Below, piece by piece: positions 24,302 through 33,374 of a stretch of DNA of 64,000 bases (position 1 is its first letter; the number at the start of each line of letters is the position of its first letter). The position numbers and the translations under genes are program-made. The notes beneath the pieces are model-generated. The model was given only the letters and a program-made list of their open reading frames with translations. It ran no database searches and was not told the origin of the DNA. Location of the stretch: positions 727,501 through 791,500 of the forward strand of contig JADJOB010000002.1 in NCBI GenBank assembly GCA_016714025.1. Reading direction: 5' to 3'. The DNA is from Saprospiraceae bacterium (GTDB lineage Bacteria > Bacteroidota > Bacteroidia > Chitinophagales > Saprospiraceae).

Positions 24302-25819
24302 TTATTTAATCAAAATCTTTTTAAATCCAATTGGAATGTTGCTTTTGGAATCGTAAATTCGGAACAAGTAGATGCCAAAAGGAAGATTCGTTTTATCAAA
24401 TACGGTTCCGCTTGAAATATACCTTCCTGTAAATGTAAACAAATCGGCGGTTAAATCTGCAACATCTGATTGAATTTGTAGAATATTTTCATTTTCTATA
24501 AAAATGTAATCGGTATCAATTTTCAAATTCTTCGTTAAATGTTTGGTTTGGGTTGCTTCTGCCAGTTCGTAACAACCGATATCAAATGCAATTCCTTGAG
24601 GACGTTTACGACCCTCCAGATCAAGTTGTACCAAAGCAGAAACGAGATTGCTGCCTGCATTCCAGGCCGGACTGTTGTTTGCCAAATGATAGTCATTGGC
24701 AGCAGCATTCAAAAATACGCTGTTGTTATTACTGATTAAGAGGGAGTGCGCATCGTGGCCCAAAGCTTGCCAGCTTGCAAAATTTATATAAGAACTTCCT
24801 TGATTGATGGTCATTTTATCATTGAGCAGATTGTAATCTCCAAAATAATTGGTGCATGAACTTTCAATATCCAAACTTCCTTTGGGGGATGCGCTTAGTA
24901 AAATATTATTCATCACAAACAGACTGTCGCTTTCTATCGCGAGGATGGCCCACTGGGAACCAGCAGGAACCAGAACCGTATTGTTAAATACTTTTACGTT
25001 GTTGCAACCAGTTGCAGCATCTCCATGAAACAAAGTGATGCCATTGCCTCCATTTCCGGATCCATTATTATAGAGCAGATTGTTGTAAACCTCACTGTCA
25101 TAAATCCCTTGCAAATTGAGTCCGATGCGGTTGTTGTAACAGGTATTGTTATAAATTTTTACATCTACAGAAATTCCCGGAGCTCCGCTGCTGAGATCAG
25201 GATTGAGTTGAATGCCGGCTGCCTTATTATTAAAACATTGGTTGTAACGAATGAGCACCCGATCGCTGTTATTGGAGACATAAATCCCATGTTCGCCATA
25301 AGAGCGTTTGCAAATATTGTTTTCTGCAAGAAAATCGTCGGTATAACCGGTAAAAATGCCGCGGTAACAGCTGTCCACAATACAATTTCGAACCGTGATG
25401 TGGTTGGCAAGCACCGCACGAATGCCATCTTCCCCGGATCCATTGGCATCGGCAATTGCATTTACTTTAAAACCGTTTACTTCGATGTAGTCGCTGCCTT
25501 CAACATTCAGTCCATCAAAGCCGCGGCCACAAGATTGATTGATCACCACGGCATCGCCCATTGCAAAATACACGATCTCTTTACCGGGACTGCCACTGGC
25601 TTTATAAAAATGATCAAATCCTTTATAAAAACCATTGTAAACCAAAATACTGTCACCGGCTTTTACTTTGTTGGTTGCAGTTTGGATGGTTTTAAAAGCC
25701 AGCGCAAAACTCAATCCGGAATTGGCATCATTGCCAGTAGGTTTTACATGGTAGTTTATAGCAAGTAACGGACTGGTAACAATGTAAACAGAAAATAAAA
25801 AGCAAAGCAGGTATTTCAT
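24302..25819 (-). CDS. Right-handed beta-helix secreted protein with T9SS sorting domain
   Basis: A 505-residue exported protein starting at the ATG at 25819, with signal peptide MKYLLCFLFSVYIVTSPLLA. The body is a right-handed parallel beta-helix (NYHVKPTGNDANSGLS then many short N-rich coils such as NHITVRNCIVDSC, NNSDRVLIRYNQCFNN and NVKVFNNTVLVPAG), with the DLEGRKRPQGIAFDIGCYE segment seen in choice-of-anchor Q proteins. The final ~80 residues are a type A sorting domain (ADLFTFTGRYIS, LPFGIYLFRIYDSKSN). Such proteins bind or cleave polysaccharides, but no catalytic residues could be identified by eye. Confidence 0.88.
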   Translation of the reverse strand: MKYLLCFLFSVYIVTSPLLAINYHVKPTGNDANSGLSFALAFKTIQTATNKVKAGDSILVYNGFYKGFDHFYKASGSPGKEIVYFAMGDAVVINQSCGRGFDGLNVEGSDYIEVNGFKVNAIADANGSGEDGIRAVLANHITVRNCIVDSCYRGIFTGYTDDFLAENNICKRSYGEHGIYVSNNSDRVLIRYNQCFNNKAAGIQLNPDLSSGAPGISVDVKIYNNTCYNNRIGLNLQGIYDSEVYNNLLYNNGSGNGGNGITLFHGDAATGCNNVKVFNNTVLVPAGSQWAILAIESDSLFVMNNILLSASPKGSLDIESSCTNYFGDYNLLNDKMTINQGSSYINFASWQALGHDAHSLLISNNNSVFLNAAANDYHLANNSPAWNAGSNLVSALVQLDLEGRKRPQGIAFDIGCYELAEATQTKHLTKNLKIDTDYIFIENENILQIQSDVADLTADLFTFTGRYISSGTVFDKTNLPFGIYLFRIYDSKSNIPIGFKKILIK

Positions 25820-26212
25820 TGGTATAAATTTGATTTGCAAGATAGGGAACCAGGAGGAAATTATTTTAAAGACTTTACCGGCGGCAGCAAGTAATGAACA
25901 CTTGTCTGATTTAAATGAATTTGTAATCCTGATTTATCAGATTATTGCAAATGCCTGGGATATACTGTAAGTATGAAATTTATCAATTAAGCATGCTATT
26001 TATTAAATTTTAATAAAATCCAGCATTGGTTATTCTAATATTCGCTATGGATAGTTATAGAATAATGCGATGAATAAGATCGTAGGTTTTATAATTAAAA
26101 TAGTATATCTTTTCTATAATTGATAGGTACTATTAATTTTTTAGGCATGTTAAAATTTGAATATTATTAAAAATTTGTAATTTTATTTTTTATTATTAGT
26201 TTGTATAAAATT
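25820..26212. other. AT-rich intergenic region, weak promoter only
   Basis: Almost 400 bp between divergent genes. I see no RNA gene, palindrome or ORF of coding character. TTTG and a degenerate TAGTTTG lie about 18-19 nt apart just before 26213, a weak near-match to a -33/-7 pair that would give a very short leader. Confidence 0.4.
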
Positions 26213-27733
26213 ATGGTTGCCAATAAATTAATATGCATTTTGTGTATCTTTTTTAGTTTCACATTGAAATATAACTTAACATCTCAAAATCATGCAATTA
26301 ATTGGATTTTAGGGTATGGTATCAACAACGATACCAGTTTGTATGGTAGAACTATTTTGAATTTTTCGGATACTTCTGTAAATTTAACTAGAAATTCTGG
26401 AGGATTTAAATTTGAACTTGGATTTGAAAATAATTTTTATTCGGATAACCAAGGAAAATTAAGATTTTTTTATGACGGATTTAGATTAGGAAATGCAATT
26501 GATTTCAATATTATTGAAAACGGAGATACATTAAATCCAGGAAGAATATGGCAATTATATCAGGGAGGTTTTTATCCTATTAGTGATGCTTCAGTTTTTC
26601 TACCATCTGAGAAATATGATAGTATTTTAACTTTGGTCCATTTACCAATCGACTTATATATGGGTAAGCCTTTTTCTCCAAGTATTTACCAAACCTTAAT
26701 AAATATTAATTCCAATGGTGGAAAAGGAAAAGTTATTTTAAAGAACAAAGCAATCTTTAAAGGTAATATCTCACCAATTGGCTTTAGCGGATGTCGGCAT
26801 TCCAATGGTAGAGATTGGTGGTTACTCTTCAAAAGCAATCAAGGCCCAAAGTACTATAAAGTGCTTTACTCAAAAACTCAAGTTAATAAAATTGATTCAC
26901 AAGAAATAGGGAGTTCAGTTATTGATTATTCATCGGTTGGTAATGCAGTTTTTTCACAGAATGGGAAAAAATTTGCTAGAATTTCTAATCAGGACGGAAT
27001 ACAAATATTTGATTATGATAGATGCAATGGAAATTTATCAAATTTTATCCAAATTGAGAATGATTCTATAAAACCTTCAATTTGGGTCAATGTGGCGATA
27101 TCGCCAAATAGTAAATATCTGTATGCGTCCACCAATAGGAAAATATTTCAATACGATTTAGAGGCAGCAAATATTCAAGCAAGTATGGAAATCGTAGGAA
27201 TTTGGGATGGATTTATCTATGATAGATATTTTACAACCAGTTTTTGTGATATGCAGCTAGCTGCTAATGGAAAAATTTACATATCATGTGCAAGTGGAAA
27301 TATTTTTTTGCATGTTATAAACAATCCTGATTTAAAAGGTGGAAATTGTAATTTTCAATTACGAGCCTTAGCCTTGCCCAGCTATATTGCATGTGGCTTG
27401 GGTAACTATCCAAATTATTTATTGGGACCTGAACAAGGAAGTATCTGCGACAGCTTAACAACAACTTATACTGTTGATACAAACGAACCGTTCCATTTAT
27501 TTCCAAACCCATCTGATGGTATTTTAAGAATTGAAGGTGAGGCGTTGAATTATTATAAAACAATTGAAATAAGCGTTTTCGATATCTCTGGGACAAGCAT
27601 TAACAATCAATTTTTAGATGGCAGTTTAACTGCCTGGACTTTGAATTTTGATTATTTGAAAGCCGGTCTCTATTTTATTGAAATAAAATTAGATGGTAAA
27701 TTGGTTCAGACATTTAAATGGGTAAGGAATTAA
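26213..27733 (+). CDS. Exported beta-propeller-like protein with T9SS sorting domain
   Basis: A 506-residue protein from the ATG at 26213 (MVANKLICILCIFFSFTLKYNLTS, signal peptide); a TTG four codons upstream is an alternative. The centre has propeller-like repeats (RHSNGRDWWLLFKSNQGPKYYKVLYS, AVFSQNGKKFARISNQDGIQIFDYDRCNGN, VAISPNSKYLYASTNRKIFQYDLEA, QLAANGKIYISCASGN). The last 90 residues are a type A sorting domain (PSDGILRIEGE, SVFDISGTSINN, AGLYFIEIKLDGK). This layout is very common in Saprospiraceae as large surface proteins. Its substrate is unknown, and the gene appears monocistronic. Confidence 0.85.
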   Translation: MVANKLICILCIFFSFTLKYNLTSQNHAINWILGYGINNDTSLYGRTILNFSDTSVNLTRNSGGFKFELGFENNFYSDNQGKLRFFYDGFRLGNAIDFNIIENGDTLNPGRIWQLYQGGFYPISDASVFLPSEKYDSILTLVHLPIDLYMGKPFSPSIYQTLININSNGGKGKVILKNKAIFKGNISPIGFSGCRHSNGRDWWLLFKSNQGPKYYKVLYSKTQVNKIDSQEIGSSVIDYSSVGNAVFSQNGKKFARISNQDGIQIFDYDRCNGNLSNFIQIENDSIKPSIWVNVAISPNSKYLYASTNRKIFQYDLEAANIQASMEIVGIWDGFIYDRYFTTSFCDMQLAANGKIYISCASGNIFLHVINNPDLKGGNCNFQLRALALPSYIACGLGNYPNYLLGPEQGSICDSLTTTYTVDTNEPFHLFPNPSDGILRIEGEALNYYKTIEISVFDISGTSINNQFLDGSLTAWTLNFDYLKAGLYFIEIKLDGKLVQTFKWVRN

Positions 27734-27743
27734 TTTTAATTTC

Positions 27744-28124
27744 GAGAATGATTTCAATAATTGAGTTTTTATAATCTTTTAAATTTCTAGTAATTAAAAT
27801 TCCAATATTATTTTCAAGTTCTGCTTAATACTAAATTGCGTATTCAAAATCATTAAATGTAGAATGAATGGCCAATTTTATAGTTTGGTCTCTTATACTA
27901 ACTAATTCAACCAAGGATTTAAAATTTGCCAGGATGTACCTTGAATCTTTTCTTTTATATTGAGATTGTGATATGTAATCTATGTTTGCAAAAGAAAGCG
28001 ATGAGACACAGATTCTAATTTTACCCAATTCCGCCAATCTAAAAAGCTGTTCAGCAGATTGATAAAAAGGTTGACGCCCGTAGAGTAAACCCAGCCAAAT
28101 AATTGTGTCTATAGTTATTTTTAG
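27744..28124 (-). pseudogene. Decayed PIN-domain (VapC-like) toxin
   Basis: On the minus strand, a PIN-domain sequence can be read in one frame from just after the antitoxin stop codon: K-I-T-I-D-T-I-I-W-L-G-L-L-Y-G-R-Q-P-F-Y, then AEQLFRLAELGKIRICVSSL, then NFKSLVELVSIRDQTIKLAI, then FEYAI. Intact PIN toxins here have an ATG and a DTN motif; this copy has CTA where ATG is expected and DTI. After FEYAI the next codons are TAG, TAT, TAA where homologues have Q-Y-Y, and the same frame then continues with AELENNIGILITRNLKDYKN, a typical PIN C-terminus. At least four lesions are therefore seen. I infer a dead toxin, not a sequencing slip. Confidence 0.75.
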
Positions 28125-28127
28125 ATT

Positions 28128-28379
28128 TTAGTTTGAATATTTTTTTGCAATATGAACTTTGTATAGAGTTTTAAAGTCGGTGGATTTATTGCTGGTTAAT
28201 AATCCAGAAAGGCTTTTAACGATTGGGGTTATTTCTTTTTGGGCTGGCTTGTTTAAATTAGTGATATGTTCTAAATAAGCTTCAACTAGTTTGGAAAGAC
28301 TGATATTCCTTTTGCGGGCATAGGATTTAGCTTTTTCAATTACTTTTTCATCCAGACATAGGGTTAATTTTGCATCCAT
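28128..28379 (-). CDS. DUF6364-type antitoxin (orphan, toxin decayed)
   Basis: An 83-residue protein beginning MDAKLTLCLDEKVIEKAKSY, the ribbon-helix-helix-like start of DUF6364 antitoxins (RNISLSKLVEAYLEHI completes it). These proteins pair with a PIN-domain toxin encoded directly downstream. The downstream toxin frame starts three codons after this stop but is broken. The antitoxin itself is intact and may still bind operator DNA. It is divergent from the amidohydrolase gene at 28481. Confidence 0.85.
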   Translation of the reverse strand: MDAKLTLCLDEKVIEKAKSYARKRNISLSKLVEAYLEHITNLNKPAQKEITPIVKSLSGLLTSNKSTDFKTLYKVHIAKKYSN

Positions 28380-28480
28380 GATATTAAAGTTATACGGACA
28401 AAATACAAAATGTTACGTAAAGCAGCTTTTATTTCTTCATTCCCCATTTTCTAACGAATTTGCAGGCTTTAATTCAAAAC

Positions 28481-31435
28481 ATGCTAAAAGTAAATTGGAT
28501 ACTCTTACTGGGACTCTTGGTTTTTAAACTCCAGGCCCAGATCAGCTTTCCGGTCAATGGTGTCAGACCACCTGAAAACCGCATCGTATTAATTCAAAAT
28601 GCGATGTTGCATCCCGACAGTTCAGCAAGGTCTTATTTGGGTGAGATTCTGATTAAAAATGAATGGATCCTAGAAATTGGTGCTACCGTCAGTCATCCGG
28701 AAGATGCCGTTCGCTTTGATTTTCAGGGGAAACATGTCTATCCTTCATTTATCGATCCTGTCAGTGACTATGGAATGGGCGAAGTTAAACGCAGTCCTAC
28801 AAGAAACAATATGGTAAGTTCTAAGGAAGGGGCTTTCTCCTGGAATGAAGCCCTCCGCTCAGAAATTAAAGCAGCACAATTGTTTGTTTATAAAGATGAA
28901 GCAGCAAGCAAACTTAGGGAAGCAGGTTATGGGATCGTCCAAACCCACTTTGCAGATGGAATTTCAAGAGGCAGCGCTTGCATCGTAAGTTTAAAACAAG
29001 CCAATGAACACGAACTCATTCTTACTCCGGAGTCTGCGCACTGCATGAGTTTTAATAAAGGCAGTTCAACCCAAGATTATCCGAATTCCCTGATGGGTTC
29101 TATTGCCTTGTTGCGGCAAGCGTATCTGGATGGTTTGAATTATGAACTTGCGATTAAACCCAAAGAAACCAATTTAAGTATCGAGGCATGGAATCAAATG
29201 CAGCAACTGACCCAGTTGTTTATTTGTACCAATCCGCTGGATCTGTTACGGGCTCAAAAAATTGCAAAGGAATTTCATAAGAGCTATCAAATTCTGGGAA
29301 GTGGTAAAGAATATCAAATCCTGGATGCATTAAAAAATGATTCAATTAAAATCATTGTGCCGCTCAATTTTCCACCGGTTTACAATGTGGATGATCCCTA
29401 TGATTTGTTGCGCATTGATTTATCAGATCTCAAACACTGGGAACTGGCCGCTTCCAATCCGGCGATGTTGGCTAAAGCAGGCATTTCATTTGTATTTACC
29501 GGACAGGACTTAAAAGATCGCAAGGAGTTACTAACTAACGTACGTAAGTCCATTCAACGGGGTTTGTCTGAATCGCGGGCTTTGCATGCATTGACCATGG
29601 GTCCTGCGGAATATCTCAATATTCAAAACAAAGCCGGTAGCCTTGCTAAAAATAAACTGGCTAATTTTATTGTGACTGATCTTCCGATCTTTCAAGATAA
29701 ATCCAGTATTAAAGAAAATTGGATACAAGGTGCGCGTTATCATTTTTCAAAACCAAAAGCAGATAGCATATCGGGAACGTATGAACTTCGTTTAGAACCC
29801 AGTCTGTTTACGCTAAGCATCGAAACAGATGGAGATAAAATGGATTTCAAACTCAAGTCAAAAGATTCATTGAAGTTGAGTCTGAGTGCAAAAATTCAAG
29901 AAGGGTACATTTCCGGTAAACTAAATCGCGGCAACCCAAGTGGAGATGTACTTTTTTCTTGTTACAAAACGGAATCAGGATGGACAGGTAATGCACAATT
30001 AGAAAATGGATCCTGGCAACCCATGAGCATATTGAGATTGAAACCGGCTACTTCCAACATTAAAAAAGATAGCATTTCAACCAAAACAACAGACAGCATC
30101 GGAGCGCTGTTATATCCATTAGGTGCCTATGGATGGAAATCAAAACCACTTGCAAAAACCTATTTAATTAAAAATGCAACTGTTTGGACCAATGAAAAAG
30201 AAGGCATCTTAAAAAATACAGACGTCCTGATACAAAATGGTAAAATCACTGCTTTTGCAAAAAATTTACAATCTGCACAAGCCATTGTCATTGATGGCAC
30301 CAATAAACATTTGACGGCAGGAATCATTGACGAACATTCGCACATAGCAGTGAATGGCGGTGTTAATGAATGTTCGGAATCCAATACATCCGAAGTTCGC
30401 ATTGGAGATGTAATCAACAGCGATGACATTAACATTTACCGGCAGTTATCCGGTGGAGTTACCACAGCACATATATTGCATGGTTCCTGCAATCCAATTG
30501 GCGGACAAACCGCGCTTATCAAATTGCGATGGGGTTATCTTCCTGAAGAAATGAAATTTGAAAAGGCAGATGGCTTTATAAAATTTGCATTGGGAGAAAA
30601 TGTCAAACGAAGTGGTGGAAATCAAGGCGGCCGTTATCCCGATTCGCGAATGGGTGTCGAACAAGTTTATCTAGATGCATTTACACGCGCTAAAGAATAC
30701 GACGCACTTCGAAAAGCAGATCCTACGCATACCCGCCAAAATTTGGAACTGGATGCGATTGCTGAAATCATCAATAAAAAACGGTTTATTACCTGTCACT
30801 CTTATGTACAATCCGAAATCAATATGTTGATGAAAGTGGCCGAACGATTTAATTTTAAAGTCAACACCTTTACACACATTCTCGAAGGCTACAAAGTTGC
30901 AGATAAACTCAAACAGCACGGAGCAGGTGCCGCTGGATTTTCGGACTGGTGGGCCTATAAATTTGAAGTGTATGAAGCCATTCCTTATAATGGAGCTATA
31001 CTGCACGACCAGGGCGTTGTTACTGCGTTTAATTCTGATGATGCAGAAATGGCCCGAAGACTGAATCAGGAAGCAGCCAAAGCCATTATGTATGGCAATG
31101 TTTCTGAAGAGGAAGCCTTGAAATTTGTTACTCTCAATCCTGCAAAACTTTTACACATAGATGATCGGGTAGGAAGTATTAAAAAAGGAAAAGATGCCGA
31201 CCTGGTTTTGTGGAATGATCATCCTTTATCTATTAAAGCATCGGTCGAAAAAACATTTGTTGATGGAATTTTATTTTTTGATAAAGAGGAGGATTTAATC
31301 TTGCGCAAAGAAATTTCAACAGAACGAAATCGGATCGTACAAAAAATGATTAAAGCAAAAGCAGCTGGCGAAGGAGCCGAAAATTTTAGTTCGAGACCGC
31401 GTCGTTTATACCACTGCGATTCTATTGGTGAATAA
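28481..31435 (+). CDS. Large exported amidohydrolase, degenerate N-terminal half plus active-looking C-terminal half
   Basis: A 984-residue protein starting at the ATG at 28481 (signal peptide MLKVNWILLLGLLVFKLQAQ; a TTG at 28460 is rejected). It contains two amidohydrolase-like regions. The first (about 40-420) keeps the fold, including GLSESRALHALTMGPAEYLNI, but the metal-binding HxH is replaced by FIDPVSDYGMG. The second (about 560-960) has intact ligands: H619 and H621 in IDEHSHIAVNGG, H773 in CHSYVQSE, a His in FTHILEG and the Asp in FNSDDAEM. Conserved GKDADLVLWNDHPL marks the C-terminus. The family hydrolyses amide or lactone bonds; substrate unknown. It probably shares an operon with the next gene (17 nt gap). 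Confidence 0.88.
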   Translation: MLKVNWILLLGLLVFKLQAQISFPVNGVRPPENRIVLIQNAMLHPDSSARSYLGEILIKNEWILEIGATVSHPEDAVRFDFQGKHVYPSFIDPVSDYGMGEVKRSPTRNNMVSSKEGAFSWNEALRSEIKAAQLFVYKDEAASKLREAGYGIVQTHFADGISRGSACIVSLKQANEHELILTPESAHCMSFNKGSSTQDYPNSLMGSIALLRQAYLDGLNYELAIKPKETNLSIEAWNQMQQLTQLFICTNPLDLLRAQKIAKEFHKSYQILGSGKEYQILDALKNDSIKIIVPLNFPPVYNVDDPYDLLRIDLSDLKHWELAASNPAMLAKAGISFVFTGQDLKDRKELLTNVRKSIQRGLSESRALHALTMGPAEYLNIQNKAGSLAKNKLANFIVTDLPIFQDKSSIKENWIQGARYHFSKPKADSISGTYELRLEPSLFTLSIETDGDKMDFKLKSKDSLKLSLSAKIQEGYISGKLNRGNPSGDVLFSCYKTESGWTGNAQLENGSWQPMSILRLKPATSNIKKDSISTKTTDSIGALLYPLGAYGWKSKPLAKTYLIKNATVWTNEKEGILKNTDVLIQNGKITAFAKNLQSAQAIVIDGTNKHLTAGIIDEHSHIAVNGGVNECSESNTSEVRIGDVINSDDINIYRQLSGGVTTAHILHGSCNPIGGQTALIKLRWGYLPEEMKFEKADGFIKFALGENVKRSGGNQGGRYPDSRMGVEQVYLDAFTRAKEYDALRKADPTHTRQNLELDAIAEIINKKRFITCHSYVQSEINMLMKVAERFNFKVNTFTHILEGYKVADKLKQHGAGAAGFSDWWAYKFEVYEAIPYNGAILHDQGVVTAFNSDDAEMARRLNQEAAKAIMYGNVSEEEALKFVTLNPAKLLHIDDRVGSIKKGKDADLVLWNDHPLSIKASVEKTFVDGILFFDKEEDLILRKEISTERNRIVQKMIKAKAAGEGAENFSSRPRRLYHCDSIGE

Positions 31436-31452
31436 TATTATAATAGCAACAC

Positions 31453-32739
31453 ATGAACAAATTAGTACTATTGGGTTTCCTACTATGCATTTCTGCAAAG
31501 TGTTATTTGCAACCTGCACCTGCAGCAAAGCAACAAGAAGCCATTGCGATTGTTGGAGGAACCATCCATGTAGGAAATGGACAATCGATCACCAACGGAT
31601 TGATTTTATTTGATAAAGGAGTTTTGCAATATGTTGGGACCGATTTAAGCAAAGCTGCATCGATTAAAAATCGCATCGATGCAAGCGGAAAACAAATTTA
31701 TCCAGGATTTATCTGCATGGCTACCAACTTAGGCCTGGCTGAAATCGAACAAGTAAAGGCAACCATAGACTACGAAGAATTTGGTTCTTTAAACCCTAAC
31801 GTACGTTCGTTAACCTCTTACAATACAGACAGCAAGATCATTCCAACAGTAAGGAGCAACGGCATGTTGCTGGCTCAAGTGATTCCAAATGGTGGGATTA
31901 TTTCCGGACAGTCTTCTGTAATGCAGCTCGATGCCTGGAATTGGGAAGATGCGGTTGTAAAAGCAGATGAAGGAATCTTTTTAAACTGGCCCTCACCCAA
32001 TCCTCCCCGTCGATTCGGACAAGAAACAGATAAAAATCAGCAAGATCCGGATCGTTATCAAACCGAAATGAATGCACTTAAGGTCTATTTTGATGAAGCC
32101 ATGGCTTATTCTAAAGTTCCTCATAAAACCAACATCAATCTGGCATACGAGGCCATGATCGATTTATTTAAAGGAACCAAAAAGCTATACATCCGCGCAC
32201 AAGCAGCAAAGGCAATCATTCATTCCGTGCAATTTGCAGAAAAGTACGGTTTGAAACCGGTATTAGTCGGTGCCAATGAAGCCTGGAGGGTGGTTGATTT
32301 TTTAAAAGAACATCAAATTGCGATTATTTTAGGACAAGTGCAAAGTTTGCCTACTCGTGAAGACGATGATTACGATCAGCCTTATAAAAATCCTAAAATT
32401 TTACAGGATGCCGGCATTTTATATTGTTTTTCTATCAATGGTTTCTGGGAGCAGCGGAATTTGCATTTTCAGGCAGGTCATGCTTTGGGGTTTGGATTGA
32501 ATTATGAACAAGCAATTGCAGGTTTAAGTCTGAATCCTGCCAAAATATTAGGCTTGGATCATCGGTTGGGAAGCTTGGAGGCAGGAAAAGATGCAACTTT
32601 TATAATCAGCGACGGAGATGTTTTGGATATGCGAACCAGTCGTGTGAGTCGTGCCTTTATCCAGGGAAGAGCCATTGATTTAGATAATAAGCAAAAAGAA
32701 TTGTACCGCAGATTTTACAGTAAGTATCATCCGGAATAA
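31453..32739 (+). CDS. Exported amidohydrolase-like protein lacking metal ligands
   Basis: A 428-residue protein with signal peptide (MNKLVLLGFLLCISAKCYLQP). It has the composite-domain beta strands of amidohydrolases (IAIVGGTIHVGNGQSITNGLILF and GSLEAGKDATFIISDGDVLDM). The position of the first HxH motif reads GKQIYPGFICMATNLGLAE, with no histidines, and the later ligands are also missing, so it is likely a pseudoenzyme or a partner of the larger protein. The LGQVQSLPTREDDDYDQPY and LNPAKILGLDHRLGSL segments are like those of the C-terminal half of the neighbour. The two may form a heteromer (inference). Confidence 0.82.
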   Translation: MNKLVLLGFLLCISAKCYLQPAPAAKQQEAIAIVGGTIHVGNGQSITNGLILFDKGVLQYVGTDLSKAASIKNRIDASGKQIYPGFICMATNLGLAEIEQVKATIDYEEFGSLNPNVRSLTSYNTDSKIIPTVRSNGMLLAQVIPNGGIISGQSSVMQLDAWNWEDAVVKADEGIFLNWPSPNPPRRFGQETDKNQQDPDRYQTEMNALKVYFDEAMAYSKVPHKTNINLAYEAMIDLFKGTKKLYIRAQAAKAIIHSVQFAEKYGLKPVLVGANEAWRVVDFLKEHQIAIILGQVQSLPTREDDDYDQPYKNPKILQDAGILYCFSINGFWEQRNLHFQAGHALGFGLNYEQAIAGLSLNPAKILGLDHRLGSLEAGKDATFIISDGDVLDMRTSRVSRAFIQGRAIDLDNKQKELYRRFYSKYHPE

Positions 32740-32763
32740 GATGCAAGCAGTCATTCACGTTTA

Positions 32764-33372
32764 ATGGGTATGTATTTACGCCATCTATTTTTTCTGGTAT
32801 TCTTTCCGGTTTTTCTGATAGCTCAGGAAGCACCCAAAGAATTTCAAACAATAATTGATGGACAGCCCGTCAAAGTAATTGTAAACAATGGCGATACTTT
32901 GTTTGAAATTTTATTAGAAAAAGCAGTCGTTCGACCGTTGATCGTTTTTGATGATTATAAATCAGAGAACCTGTATCATAAATACCGACGTTATGCAGCA
33001 GTGGTTTATCCATATGCTGTCCATGCAGTCCGTTTATATATGCAATTGCAAATACTGACAGAAGGACAATCAGACAAAGAGCGAAGAAAAATCGTAAAAC
33101 AAATCAGCAATACTTTGGAAGAAGAATTTGAAAACCCTTTAAAAAATCTGACAAAAACCCAGGGACTCATTCTTACAAAAATGATCGAGCGGCAATTGGA
33201 TAAACCCTTTTATGGAATTGTAAAAGAATTGAAAGGTGGATTTTCCGCTTTTATGTGGAATGAAGTGGGTAAAATGAATGGATATAAATTAAAAAATAAA
33301 TACGAAAAAGGACAAGACAAAATTATGGATGCGGTCCTGGAAGAATTTGATATGACTGTTGATTTAAAATAA
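32764..33372 (+). CDS. DUF4294 domain-containing protein
   Basis: A 202-residue protein with an N-terminal signal (HLFFLVFFPVFLIAQ). The core (VRPLIVFDDYKSENLYHKYRRYAAVVYPYAVHAVRL and TKTQGLILTKMIERQLDKPFYGIVKELKGGFSAF) matches DUF4294, a family found almost only in Bacteroidota. The function is unknown; helices predominate after residue 75. It sits 24 nt after the amidohydrolase and 2 nt before mvaD. A second ATG two codons in is an alternative start. Confidence 0.85.
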   Translation: MGMYLRHLFFLVFFPVFLIAQEAPKEFQTIIDGQPVKVIVNNGDTLFEILLEKAVVRPLIVFDDYKSENLYHKYRRYAAVVYPYAVHAVRLYMQLQILTEGQSDKERRKIVKQISNTLEEEFENPLKNLTKTQGLILTKMIERQLDKPFYGIVKELKGGFSAFMWNEVGKMNGYKLKNKYEKGQDKIMDAVLEEFDMTVDLK

Positions 33373-33374
33373 GT

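Noticed and set aside
25025..25768. A 247-codon plus-strand ORF antisense to the beta-helix gene
   Set aside because: It mirrors the low-complexity N/G-rich coding strand of the beta-helix protein and has no domain; the minus-strand gene has a signal peptide and a sorting domain.
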